Shown here: in pieces, positions 1 to 6,555 of the stretch | Layout of the letters: each line of letters opens with the position of its first letter | How positions within the stretch are numbered: the stretch's first letter is position 1 | NCBI GenBank assembly: GCA_029557025.1 | Contig: JAKPRU010000896.1 | Span: 1-15,945, forward strand | DNA length: 15,945 nt | Source: Candidatus Omnitrophota bacterium | Lineage (GTDB): Bacteria; Hinthialibacterota; Hinthialibacteria; Hinthialibacterales; JAKPRU01 | Direction of reading: 5' to 3' | Translations under genes and position numbers: made by a program | The notes under the pieces: model-generated | The model's database searches: none | What the model was told of the DNA's origin: nothing | Seen by the model: the letters and a program-made list of their open reading frames with translations, nothing else

Positions 1-164
1 GGTTGATCTGCCAAATCCTGGGCAATACTTTGCAGCGTATTCTGCCCACCGATGACCCGGACCTGGTTGCCGGCCGGGTCAAACGTCGCCGTAGCCTGCA
101 CCAGAACCGCACTACAAACCAGAACGCCAATCGCAACGCCGAACCGCATCCGGAAACCGCTCAT
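1..164 (-). CDS. Secreted protein of unknown function (5' part only)
   Basis: This is the N-terminal 54 codons of a leftward gene that runs off the left edge of the window. It starts at ATG 164-162, with an AAAGGAG ribosome-binding site at 180-174 and a 9-nt spacer. The protein begins MSGFRMRFGVAIGVLVCSAV and continues LVQATATFDPAGNQ. This is a typical Sec signal peptide (arginines, hydrophobic core, small residues) with probable cleavage after about residue 25. The mature start TFDPAGNQVRVIGGQNTLQS loosely resembles the mature start of the rightward neighbour at 403 (VYDAVNDQLTMT), so the two may be distant paralogues exported together. An internal Met at 149-147 is a weaker start because it would shorten the signal peptide. 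No function can be assigned from this fragment. It is not a rightward gene: the plus-strand frames here have no ribosome-binding site and no sensible protein. Confidence 0.7.
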   Translation of the reverse strand, partial: MSGFRMRFGVAIGVLVCSAVLVQATATFDPAGNQVRVIGGQNTLQSIAQDLADQ

Positions 165-212
165 CACCCTGAACTCCTTTCGCCGATCCACGGTCATTGA
201 CGCCACAAAAAC

Positions 213-241
213 AATTTACCACATCACCGCTCCCTTGGCAA
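213..241 (-). promoter_or_regulatory. Sigma70-like promoter for the leftward secreted-protein gene
   Basis: Read on the minus strand, a -35 box TTGCCA (241-236, 5/6 to consensus) is followed by an exactly 17-nt spacer and a -10 box TAAATT (218-213, 4/6). This predicts a transcript start near 206 and a 5' leader of roughly 40 nt before the ATG at 164. Assignment is from box match and spacing only. Confidence 0.5.
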
Positions 242-299
242 GAAATTGGCGACGAATTTCCGACCATTTAAATTCGGTCCGAAGTTTCATTCCTCCTGC

Positions 300-328
300 T
301 TGACAAAAGAACGCATCAAGAACATGAT
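300..328 (+). promoter_or_regulatory. Sigma70-like promoter for the 403-1536 gene
   Basis: A perfect -35 hexamer TTGACA (300-305) is followed by a 17-nt spacer and CATGAT (323-328, 4/6 to TATAAT). The expected transcript start is near 335, giving a leader of about 68 nt before the ATG at 403. Together with the box pair at 213-241 it makes a divergent promoter region between two secreted-protein genes. Confidence 0.5.
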
Positions 329-402
329 TCCCCGAACCTCAGATTCGTTCCGAGGAAAGCTTTGGGCAACAAGGCAGGTCTCTTGAAAGGAGAATCAAGA
401 AG

Positions 403-1536
403 ATGGAACAACGTATTTTCAGTTGGATGGTTATCGTGTTCCTGGCGGTTCCTACCCCGGGCTGGGGCGCAGCGGTTTATGATGCAGTCAACGATCAATT
501 GACAATGACCAGCGCGAATGGGCCGAACACCTCCACAACGATTGTCGCCGATCTCAACAATACCGCCTTGGCTTCCACGGACGGCACGGTTACAACGATC
601 AATATTCCGACGATCGTGCTGGCAGCTGACGCGGAATGGGTGATCGGGTCCGGCGAAACTGTTCTGGTCAGGGACCCGAAGTATCCCCGGACCGTGAAAC
701 CACAGATCGTCATCGATGGGACGCTCACAATTACCGGCGGAACACTGGACGGATTCATCGAGATGGATATCCAGGATGGCGCTGCCATCAATTGGGTCAA
801 CGGGAACCTGATGGCGGACCAGGCCGGTCATGGAGGTATCCGGGGGACTAACGGCGTGATCTGCATCAACGGCGCTCCGGCTTCCTTCGTCTGGGAAGGC
901 GGGATTTGCGACTTCACCGGGCCAGGCCAACCGGCGGATCTGGCTTTTGAAGGTATTCGGTATCGGCCCTCGCTCGCGGGCGCAAATGCCGTCACACTCA
1001 CCTGCACCGGCGTGACCTTCAATAGCCGGTTTTACCTCATCCGCAGCCTGTATGTCGGTGAAGGCGACAACGATGTCTGGAACTTTGTGAACTGCACATT
1101 CACAGCAGACACCGCAAACGGACTGACCGCATACAGTGACAACGGCTCCCCCAGCTGTATCTACAACTTTGTTGATTGCACATTCATGTCGCCGGTTTAT
1201 CAGCTTGTTCGTTTCAATGCGGATGCAACGTCCAAAATCAACCTGATGAACTTTGTAGTCGTCTCCACCGGTCAACCCGGAATCGAAATCACAGCGGAAA
1301 GTACCCCGGCGGGCGCAACCACCCTGGGTCTGCCCGCCACCACCGGCCCCGACGGCACAGCGCAGATTGCCCTGACCTACCAGGCGTTCATCGGACCGGA
1401 TAATAAGAACGATGTACCGAGTTATACGTACACGATCAACTCCCCGGTCGGCTCTGCAAACGACGTGAATCCCGCCGAAACGGATAGGGTGTATCTCGGC
1501 AGCGCGTCTTCTGTGCCATTCTTCGGGGAATACTGA
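403..1536 (+). CDS. Secreted beta-helix-like protein of unknown function
   Basis: A 377-residue exported protein. An AAAGGAG site at 386-392 sits 10 nt before the ATG. The signal peptide is residues 1 to about 23 (MEQRIFSWMVIVFLAVPTPG then WGA). No catalytic motif is recognisable. The body is rich in G, T, N and short hydrophobic strands. It contains three related coil-like segments: VTLTCTGVTFNSRFYLI, VWNFVNCTFTADTANGLTAY and IYNFVDCTFMSPVYQLVRF. Their spacing and NFVxCTF pattern suggest turns of a right-handed parallel beta-helix, with one Cys per turn. The C-terminal ~100 residues (TTGPDGTAQIALTY) look like a separate beta-sandwich. The fold assignment is inference from pattern. A surface or carbohydrate-associated role would fit the neighbouring fucosidase, but function is unknown. 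The gene appears monocistronic, with its own promoter and terminator. The 438-residue antisense reading across it is a shadow. Confidence 0.85.
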   Translation: MEQRIFSWMVIVFLAVPTPGWGAAVYDAVNDQLTMTSANGPNTSTTIVADLNNTALASTDGTVTTINIPTIVLAADAEWVIGSGETVLVRDPKYPRTVKPQIVIDGTLTITGGTLDGFIEMDIQDGAAINWVNGNLMADQAGHGGIRGTNGVICINGAPASFVWEGGICDFTGPGQPADLAFEGIRYRPSLAGANAVTLTCTGVTFNSRFYLIRSLYVGEGDNDVWNFVNCTFTADTANGLTAYSDNGSPSCIYNFVDCTFMSPVYQLVRFNADATSKINLMNFVVVSTGQPGIEITAESTPAGATTLGLPATTGPDGTAQIALTYQAFIGPDNKNDVPSYTYTINSPVGSANDVNPAETDRVYLGSASSVPFFGEY

Positions 1537-1560
1537 GCCGGGCGCTTCAGCAAATCGAAA

Positions 1561-1600
1561 CGGGAACTTCCTCTTTTTCGCGAGTTCCCGCTTTTCTTTT
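1561..1600 (+). terminator. Intrinsic terminator of the 403-1536 gene
   Basis: The inverted repeat CGGGAACT (1561-1568) and AGTTCCCG (1583-1590) forms a perfect 8-bp stem with a 14-nt loop. It is followed immediately by the T-rich run CTTTTCTTTT (1591-1600). It lies 24 nt after the TGA stop. This is a classic rho-independent layout and insulates the downstream fucosidase gene. Confidence 0.8.
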
Positions 1601-1663
1601 CTGCAGGAATCCCTAAAATAGCGGCTGAACAAACAGAAACAAATCGACCAGAAGGAAACAAAA

Positions 1664-2935
1664 ATGAAGATCCGACAGATGACATCGCTCGTGCTGTGCA
1701 GTGGATTGGTTCTTTTAACGATGACTGCACGTGCTCAGGAAACAGAATCCTGCTTGCAGGCGAAACCGGAAGATGTGCAGTGGTTCCGGGATGCAAAATT
1801 CGGCCTGTTCATCCACTGGGGACCGGTCAGCCTGAGAGGGACGGAGATTGGGTGGTCCCGCGGCGGCGAACGGCGGGGTATCAAAGGGGTCGGCCCCGTT
1901 CCCGTGGAAGAATACGATAATCTCTACAAGAAATTCAATCCGGTGAAATTCGATGCGAAGGAATGGGTACAGATCGCAAAAGACGCCGGAATGAAATACC
2001 TCGTGTTTACCACCAAACATCACGATGGTTTCTCCATGTTCGATACCAAGCTGAGCGAATATAAAATTACGAATTCCCCATTCCAGCGGGATGTTGTGGC
2101 GGAGCTGGCGAAAGCCTGCCACGAAGGGGGATTGAAATTGGGATTCTATTATTCCCCGGTGGATTGGTATCACCCGGATTATCGTACGGAAAACCACAAA
2201 CGCTACATTGAATTCCTGCATGGCCAGATTCGTGAATTGTGTACCAATTACGGCCGGGTAGATATTCTATGGTTTGACGGATTGGGGGGAACCGCGGAGG
2301 ACTGGGACTCCAAAAATCTGTTCAAAATGATCCGGGAGCTACAACCGCATATTCTTATTAACGACCGCGCCGGATTACCGGGAGACTTCGCGACACCGGA
2401 ACAGACCATCGGCACGTTTCAAACAGAGAGACCCTGGGAGAGCTGCATTACCATCGGTACACAATGGGCCTGGAAACCCGCGGATGAGATTAAATCCGTA
2501 AGCGAGTGTATACATACGCTGGTCCGTTGCGCAGGCGGAGACGGAAATCTTCTGTTGAATGTAGGCCCCATGCCGGATGGGCGTATCGAACCGCGCCAGG
2601 CCGCCCGCCTGCAGAACATCGGCGAGTTCCTGAACCGGTGCGGCGAAAGCATTTACGGCACACGGGGCGGGCCGTTCCCGCCGGATTCCTGGGGAGCCAG
2701 TACGCATAAAGACGACAATATTTATGTTCATGTACTGAATTGGGACTCTGATAAAGTGATCCTTCCCCCGATCAAGAAACGAATCGTGAAAAACTCGATC
2801 CTGAACGGCGGGGTGTGTTTTGTGAAACAGACCGCGGAAGGAATTGATATCTCAACACGTGAAGCCAACAAGAAGAAGATTGACACCGTGATTGTATTGG
2901 AACTGGACGGCCCGGCAGCGGACGCGATGAAGTAA
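1664..2935 (+). CDS. Secreted alpha-L-fucosidase, GH29 family
   Basis: A 423-residue exonuclease-free retaining glycosidase predicted to release terminal alpha-L-fucose from glycans outside the cytoplasm. Residues 1-24 form a Sec signal peptide ending in TARA, then QETES. GH29 hallmarks appear in order: WFRDAKFGLFIHWGP (40-54, substrate-pocket His-Trp), KYLVFTTKHHDGFSMFD (111-127, paired His119-His120), FYYSPVDW (161-168), and ILWFDG (201-206), where Asp205 matches the family's catalytic nucleophile. ERPWESCITIG (255-265) and GNLLLNVGPMPDG (294-306) close the barrel. Glu255 or Glu259 is a candidate acid/base, a position that varies between GH29 subfamilies. The length suits a barrel with only a short C-terminal beta-domain (about 350-420). 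AAGGA at 1652-1656 is 7 nt before the start. A TAAAAT box at 1614-1619 could be a -10, but no good -35 precedes it. The family call is secure; fucose specificity is known for the family and not proven here. Confidence 0.95.
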   Translation: MKIRQMTSLVLCSGLVLLTMTARAQETESCLQAKPEDVQWFRDAKFGLFIHWGPVSLRGTEIGWSRGGERRGIKGVGPVPVEEYDNLYKKFNPVKFDAKEWVQIAKDAGMKYLVFTTKHHDGFSMFDTKLSEYKITNSPFQRDVVAELAKACHEGGLKLGFYYSPVDWYHPDYRTENHKRYIEFLHGQIRELCTNYGRVDILWFDGLGGTAEDWDSKNLFKMIRELQPHILINDRAGLPGDFATPEQTIGTFQTERPWESCITIGTQWAWKPADEIKSVSECIHTLVRCAGGDGNLLLNVGPMPDGRIEPRQAARLQNIGEFLNRCGESIYGTRGGPFPPDSWGASTHKDDNIYVHVLNWDSDKVILPPIKKRIVKNSILNGGVCFVKQTAEGIDISTREANKKKIDTVIVLELDGPAADAMK

Positions 2936-2940
2936 ACCTT

Positions 2941-2970
2941 GGAGTGCGGGAGCTGACGCTCCCGCACTCC
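2941..2970. terminator. Perfect 13-bp hairpin between convergent genes
   Basis: Arms GGAGTGCGGGAGC (2941-2953) and GCTCCCGCACTCC (2958-2970) are perfectly complementary around the 4-nt loop TGAC. The hairpin fills 30 of the 40 nt between the stop of the fucosidase gene (2935) and the stop of the convergent rmuC gene (2976). It could therefore end transcription from both sides. Neither flank has a long T run, so it is not a textbook intrinsic terminator. A dispersed palindromic repeat used as a transcript-end stabiliser is the alternative. Confidence 0.6.
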
Positions 2971-2975
2971 ATAAT

Positions 2976-4424
2976 TCATCTCTGTACTTCCGGCGTCTGT
3001 AACTGTCGCGGTGTGCTTTCGATTTGCGACAGTTCCTTAACCTCTTCCTTGCTTTGAATACCCAGTTCGGTGAACTTACGCGCCGTAACCAGTACTCGCG
3101 ACTCCAGTGATCCCGCCGCGGCGTTGTACTTTTCCACCGCCCTTCGCAGATTGTTGCCGATGTCATCAAAATGGTCGGCAAATACACGAATCCGATCATA
3201 CAATTCTTTCCCCAAGTCACTGACTTTCTGCGCGCTTTCGGCAATCTGCTCCTGCCGCCACCCATAGGCTACCGCTCGGAGCAATGCGATTAGCGTAGTC
3301 GGACTTGCCGGAATCACCCGTTGACTGACCCCCTCTTCGATCAGCCCCGGCTCCTGTTCCAACGCCGCACTGAAAAAACTCTCGCCGGGCAAAAACATCA
3401 CAACAAATTCCGGTGTGGGGGCAAACTGGTCCCAGTAGGCCTTCGCGCTGAGTTGTTTAATATGTTGCCGAATCTGTCTCGCATGATCGTTTAATCGTTC
3501 CCGTCGTCTGTCCTCTTCAACAGCTTCCGCGGCATCCAGATATGCCTCTAACGGTGTCTTGGCGTCTACAACAACATTCCTTCCCCCCGGTAGCCGGACT
3601 ATAAGGTCCGGGCGAAGTCGCTCCGTGCCGCCGGTTGACTCCTGTTCTACAAAATCACAGTAATTGACCATTCCCGCCATTTCGACTACCCGCCTCAGCT
3701 GGATTTCGCCCCAGCGTCCCCGCACAGTCGGCGCGCGAAGGGCGCGGGTGAGATTCCCCGCTTCCTTTCGGAGTAGTTCCTGGGTTGTAATCAGGTTCTT
3801 TACCTGTTCTTGCAGACCCCCGTAGGCATTCTCGCGCAGCAGTTCCATTTGCCCGATTTCCTTCCTCACTTTGTCCAGAGACTCTTTGATCGGACCCACC
3901 AGCTCCTCAACTGCCTTCTGTCGTTGTTCGAGATCGCCTTTCGCCTGGACCTGATATTTCTCCAAAGTCTCCTTGGCTAATTGCAGAAACGATTGATTAT
4001 TGCTTTTCAGCGCTTCCGAAGAGAGCGCTTTAAAGGCGTTACTTATTTCTTCTCTTGCTCGATTCAGCAGCTCCATTTGTTCCTGGGCCAGACGTCTCTC
4101 ATTCGCCAGATTCGTTTCCAATCGAGCATTTGCCTCCGAGAGTTCGGTTACTTTCTGAGATTTCCCATCGAGATCCTTTCGCGCGTTCTGCAGGTCCTCC
4201 TGTACCTGTCTCAGGGTTGCCTCCAAAGCGGCGGCTGTACGATCGCGTTCCGACAGTCTACTCTCCTGCTCGCTTGCTTTCTCTCGCAGCGCCTGTAAAT
4301 CGGCTTCTGCCTGCCGGAGACGTTCGCGGGTTGCCGCCGGCCGGGAATACATCAGCAGCCACACGAAGCCGGCGCCCACAGCCACTCCGAGAGCAAAGCT
4401 CAGAAGAATCATGCCTGTTTCCAT
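2976..4424 (-). CDS. rmuC: RmuC family protein (PD-(D/E)XK nuclease fold, DNA recombination)
   Basis: A 482-residue membrane-anchored protein of the RmuC family, in E. coli linked to limiting inversions at short inverted repeats; the enzymatic role is not well established. Residues about 4-25 are one transmembrane helix ([20 protein letters not shown]). About 30-130 is a charged coiled coil rich in E, Q, R and L. The RmuC core follows: [15 protein letters not shown] (234-248), then [20 protein letters not shown] (272-291), whose Asp273, Asp287 and Lys289 match a PD-(D/E)XK-like site, and [10 protein letters not shown]. The start is chosen at 4424 because GGAGGGA (4437-4431) lies just upstream, with a better spacer than for the adjacent ATG at 4427. 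A longer frame reaching 4565 would overlap the upstream gene and has no ribosome-binding site. It lies 94 nt after the glycoside-hydrolase-like gene, so co-transcription is possible, although no functional link is evident. Confidence 0.93.
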   Translation of the reverse strand: METGMILLSFALGVAVGAGFVWLLMYSRPAATRERLRQAEADLQALREKASEQESRLSERDRTAAALEATLRQVQEDLQNARKDLDGKSQKVTELSEANARLETNLANERRLAQEQMELLNRAREEISNAFKALSSEALKSNNQSFLQLAKETLEKYQVQAKGDLEQRQKAVEELVGPIKESLDKVRKEIGQMELLRENAYGGLQEQVKNLITTQELLRKEAGNLTRALRAPTVRGRWGEIQLRRVVEMAGMVNYCDFVEQESTGGTERLRPDLIVRLPGGRNVVVDAKTPLEAYLDAAEAVEEDRRRERLNDHARQIRQHIKQLSAKAYWDQFAPTPEFVVMFLPGESFFSAALEQEPGLIEEGVSQRVIPASPTTLIALLRAVAYGWRQEQIAESAQKVSDLGKELYDRIRVFADHFDDIGNNLRRAVEKYNAAAGSLESRVLVTARKFTELGIQSKEEVKELSQIESTPRQLQTPEVQR

Positions 4425-4430
4425 CATCGA

Positions 4431-4437
4431 TCCCTCC
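4431..4437 (-). promoter_or_regulatory. Ribosome-binding site that sets the rmuC start
   Basis: GGAGGGA on the minus strand. Its GGAGG core is 8 nt before ATG 4424-4422 and 5 nt before the adjacent ATG 4427-4425. It favours a 482-residue product and excludes the longer upstream reading. Confidence 0.65.
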
Positions 4438-4518
4438 GTAGTAATGGGATATTCGGTCGTCAATGCCCGATCTATGAATAACGTCTGATCTTGTCTATAA
4501 GCAAGACGTCGGCGATCA

Positions 4519-6372
4519 TTACTTAACTCGTTGCAGAGCAACAATTTCTCTCGGCGGAATTGCAATCACGTACGTTCCTGCGGGGGTCTGCGGAATCACC
4601 TCGATGTGATGAAGAATCTCTTTCCAGACTCCATCCAGGCGAAGACGAGCGCCGACTCCACCATCACGGAAGTTCTCGATAACAATCGTATCCTCTCCCA
4701 GAAGGTATGAAGAAACCCGCGTGGGAGCGCTCACCAGAAACGGATCACGGTGAACAATACCGGAGCGAATCCGGGAAACGGCGAGCTCCGGCATGTCGAG
4801 AAAGGAAACCGGAGCAGGGGGCAGAAACCGCTCGTTTACCGCATCGAAATCTTCCTGGGAAAAAGTAGACAAATTGAGCACCATCGCCCTCCCGCCTTCG
4901 GAAGTTGCCCGTTCGGTAAACAGAGGAATCTCTCGGTCGTCTGCAAGCAATCGCACCGGTATTTCTGTATCCGGCAGCGGATGAAGGTCAAACGAAACAC
5001 GGATCGGTTGATCCGAACGAATCTCTTTCGTCTGACCGGGTTGGGAAAGCGGGGAATCGAAAACCCTTAAGCGAGTACTTTCGAATGTCTTCCGGGAAAT
5101 CGGCTCTTCCTGGTAGCCGAATTGTGTGCGCACTTCGCGCTCACACGCGAGCGACTCCAGTAAGGCCGGCGTGACAACGACACTTCCACCCTTTTGAAAG
5201 TGGCCTAGCATACGATCCAGCAGATACGGGTCTTTCAAGGCATGAGAGGAAAGAAACACCGTGCCGTTCTCTTTGGGGAACTCGTGACATGGAACCACAG
5301 GAAATCCAAGCATTCCCAGGTAATCAAAAATAAAATATTCACCCTTGTTGCCTTTACTCTCGAGTGGTTTGTACACATACACGCCATGCAGGTCTCGAAT
5401 GTTACGCAATCCGCGCAGCGTGCGCAATGTCGGTATAGATTTGACAAAGGCTTCCTGTACCTCGCCGAATTCCAGCAGATTATGCAGATGAAAGAGGGTC
5501 AGATGTTGCGCACCGGCGAGGACACTCTGGTAGCCCTGCTCGACAAAGACTTCCGCCGGCGTATCGCCATGATCATACCAGGCGCCGAGTGTTTTTTCCG
5601 GATGAAAACTTGCAATCCAGGCAAAATTCATGAAGCCCTGGAATTGTTGTACAAATCCATACCGCAGCGTATTGGGATCGCGGGTTTCCGTACCGACCCA
5701 GACGGCGTCAAAATCCCGTCCTTCCAGTTCCGGGTTGTAGCCGAATTCGTGGAACTTATCATACCATTGCGGGTATTTGATGATGACTCGGCATTGGGGA
5801 TTAGCCTCATGCGCGGGGCGGACAATCCGATTCCTTCCGACATGAGACATCAGGGCGGCCCTGTATTCCTCCCAGGTTCTTGCGCCGCGTGCGCGTTCAC
5901 ACAATGGGCAGGTACAGAATGTCATAAAGAAATCATCTACAATGATCTCATCGAAATCTTCCCCGGCTCGTCGGCACAGATCCGCAAGGTCCGTCTGCGT
6001 TTTCTCGTGGGTATAGCAGAAGCAGTCGCCGGTCGGGGACATGTGGCCCCAACCGCCGTCTCCCGGCGCGGTGGTGATCCCTGCAGCAACCTCGAATCCC
6101 TGCGAAGCGAAATAGTCGCGGCAGGTTCTCGCGAGATCCGGGTCCACCAGGTGTCCGCTCCGCAGCAGATCGATCACGAGTTTCGTTGCCTCCAAGCGGC
6201 GCAGAACCGCTGCGGCTTTTTCGCGGCCTTCGGGTGTATTCAAGTGATTTTCCACATCCCAAGTCACAGCAAAAGCCTCAATGCGAAGATCGCTCTCTAT
6301 CGCTGCCGCTCGATCCGCAACGCCGAAAAGCAGGGAGACAATCAGTCCGACAGCCAAAACAAAATTGATCAT
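4519..6372 (-). CDS. Secreted TIM-barrel glycoside-hydrolase-like protein
   Basis: A 617-residue exported protein. GAGAGG (6386-6381) lies 8 nt before ATG 6372. The signal peptide [20 protein letters not shown] ends near RAAA (residue 24). Residues 30 to about 320 read as an alternating alpha/beta barrel: [39 protein letters not shown] (140-159), [23 protein letters not shown] (221-232) and GAWYDHGD. The acidic pair Asp146-Asp147 at a strand end, Glu229, and the Cys cluster C153/C155/C158 resemble uncharacterised GH-like (GHL/GH42-related) families. In those families an acidic strand end is followed by a CxCxxC-type motif. Residues about 329-410 ([21 protein letters not shown]) resemble the flavodoxin-like trimerisation domain of GH42 enzymes. 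The rest is beta-rich, ending [15 protein letters not shown]. Substrate and activity are unknown; a hydrolase role is inference. The long rightward frame at 5242-6471 is its shadow. Confidence 0.75.
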   Translation of the reverse strand: MINFVLAVGLIVSLLFGVADRAAAIESDLRIEAFAVTWDVENHLNTPEGREKAAAVLRRLEATKLVIDLLRSGHLVDPDLARTCRDYFASQGFEVAAGITTAPGDGGWGHMSPTGDCFCYTHEKTQTDLADLCRRAGEDFDEIIVDDFFMTFCTCPLCERARGARTWEEYRAALMSHVGRNRIVRPAHEANPQCRVIIKYPQWYDKFHEFGYNPELEGRDFDAVWVGTETRDPNTLRYGFVQQFQGFMNFAWIASFHPEKTLGAWYDHGDTPAEVFVEQGYQSVLAGAQHLTLFHLHNLLEFGEVQEAFVKSIPTLRTLRGLRNIRDLHGVYVYKPLESKGNKGEYFIFDYLGMLGFPVVPCHEFPKENGTVFLSSHALKDPYLLDRMLGHFQKGGSVVVTPALLESLACEREVRTQFGYQEEPISRKTFESTRLRVFDSPLSQPGQTKEIRSDQPIRVSFDLHPLPDTEIPVRLLADDREIPLFTERATSEGGRAMVLNLSTFSQEDFDAVNERFLPPAPVSFLDMPELAVSRIRSGIVHRDPFLVSAPTRVSSYLLGEDTIVIENFRDGGVGARLRLDGVWKEILHHIEVIPQTPAGTYVIAIPPREIVALQRVK

Positions 6373-6510
6373 GCTGCAAACCTCTCATTCAAGGGTGACA
6401 TGAGGCGCGCGACATACCGTGCCGACGCCCATTGCGGCACTATGCACCAGGGTTTGCACAAACTCCAGTGAGGCCCTCATCACTCGCATCCGACATGGAG
6501 GGGGGTTATC
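6373..6510. other. Divergent intergenic region
   Basis: This stretch separates the leftward GH-like gene from the rightward leader/GT gene and must hold promoters for both, but I see no convincing -35/-10 pair on either strand. A small inverted repeat, GTGCCG (6419-6424) and CGGCAC (6435-6440) around a 10-nt loop, is the only structure noted. It could be an operator or chance. Confidence 0.3.
6497..6505 (+). promoter_or_regulatory. Strong ribosome-binding site for the leader ORF
   Basis: GGAGGGGGG, with the GGAGG core (6497-6501) ending 9 nt before ATG 6511. It is the strongest Shine-Dalgarno match upstream of the glycosyltransferase gene, yet it is positioned for the ATG of the short leader frame. 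The glycosyltransferase's own ATG at 6552 has only a weak GGCGG upstream. Confidence 0.6.
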
Positions 6511-6555
6511 ATGGAACATTTGAATGAATCTTCGCGGCGGATGTACCGAAAATGA
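6511..6555 (+). CDS. Putative 14-residue leader peptide coupled to the GT gene
   Basis: A short frame, MEHLNESSRRMYRK, starts at ATG 6511 behind a near-ideal GGAGG site and stops at TGA 6553-6555. That stop overlaps the ATG (6552-6554) of the 844-residue membrane protein as ATGA, the usual layout for termination-reinitiation coupling. The downstream gene cannot start earlier, because its frame is closed by TGA at 6525-6527 and has no alternative start codon after it. The peptide is hydrophilic, with Arg-Arg and a basic end. It has no run of one amino acid that would suggest classic amino-acid attenuation. Translation of the peptide and a regulatory role are inference. A frameshift that would make this the true N-terminus of the large protein is the main alternative. 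Confidence 0.4.
   Translation: MEHLNESSRRMYRK

Noticed and set aside
316..1632. A 438-codon open frame on the minus strand
   Set aside because: It is a Cys/Arg-rich shadow of the 403-1536 gene. It crosses that gene's promoter and terminator and shows no recognisable protein features.
4425..4565. Longer N-terminus for RmuC
   Set aside because: It would overlap the end of the upstream gene, adds a basic non-conserved segment ahead of the membrane anchor and ignores the GGAGGGA site just before 4424.
6419..6440. Inverted repeat GTGCCG/CGGCAC as a regulator operator
   Set aside because: Six-base arms with a 10-nt loop occur readily by chance at this base composition, and no promoter boxes lie close enough to support a site.
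5242..6471. A 409-codon open frame on the plus strand
   Set aside because: It is antisense to the secreted GH-like protein. The minus-strand product has a signal peptide, a ribosome-binding site and coherent fold motifs; the plus-strand product has none.
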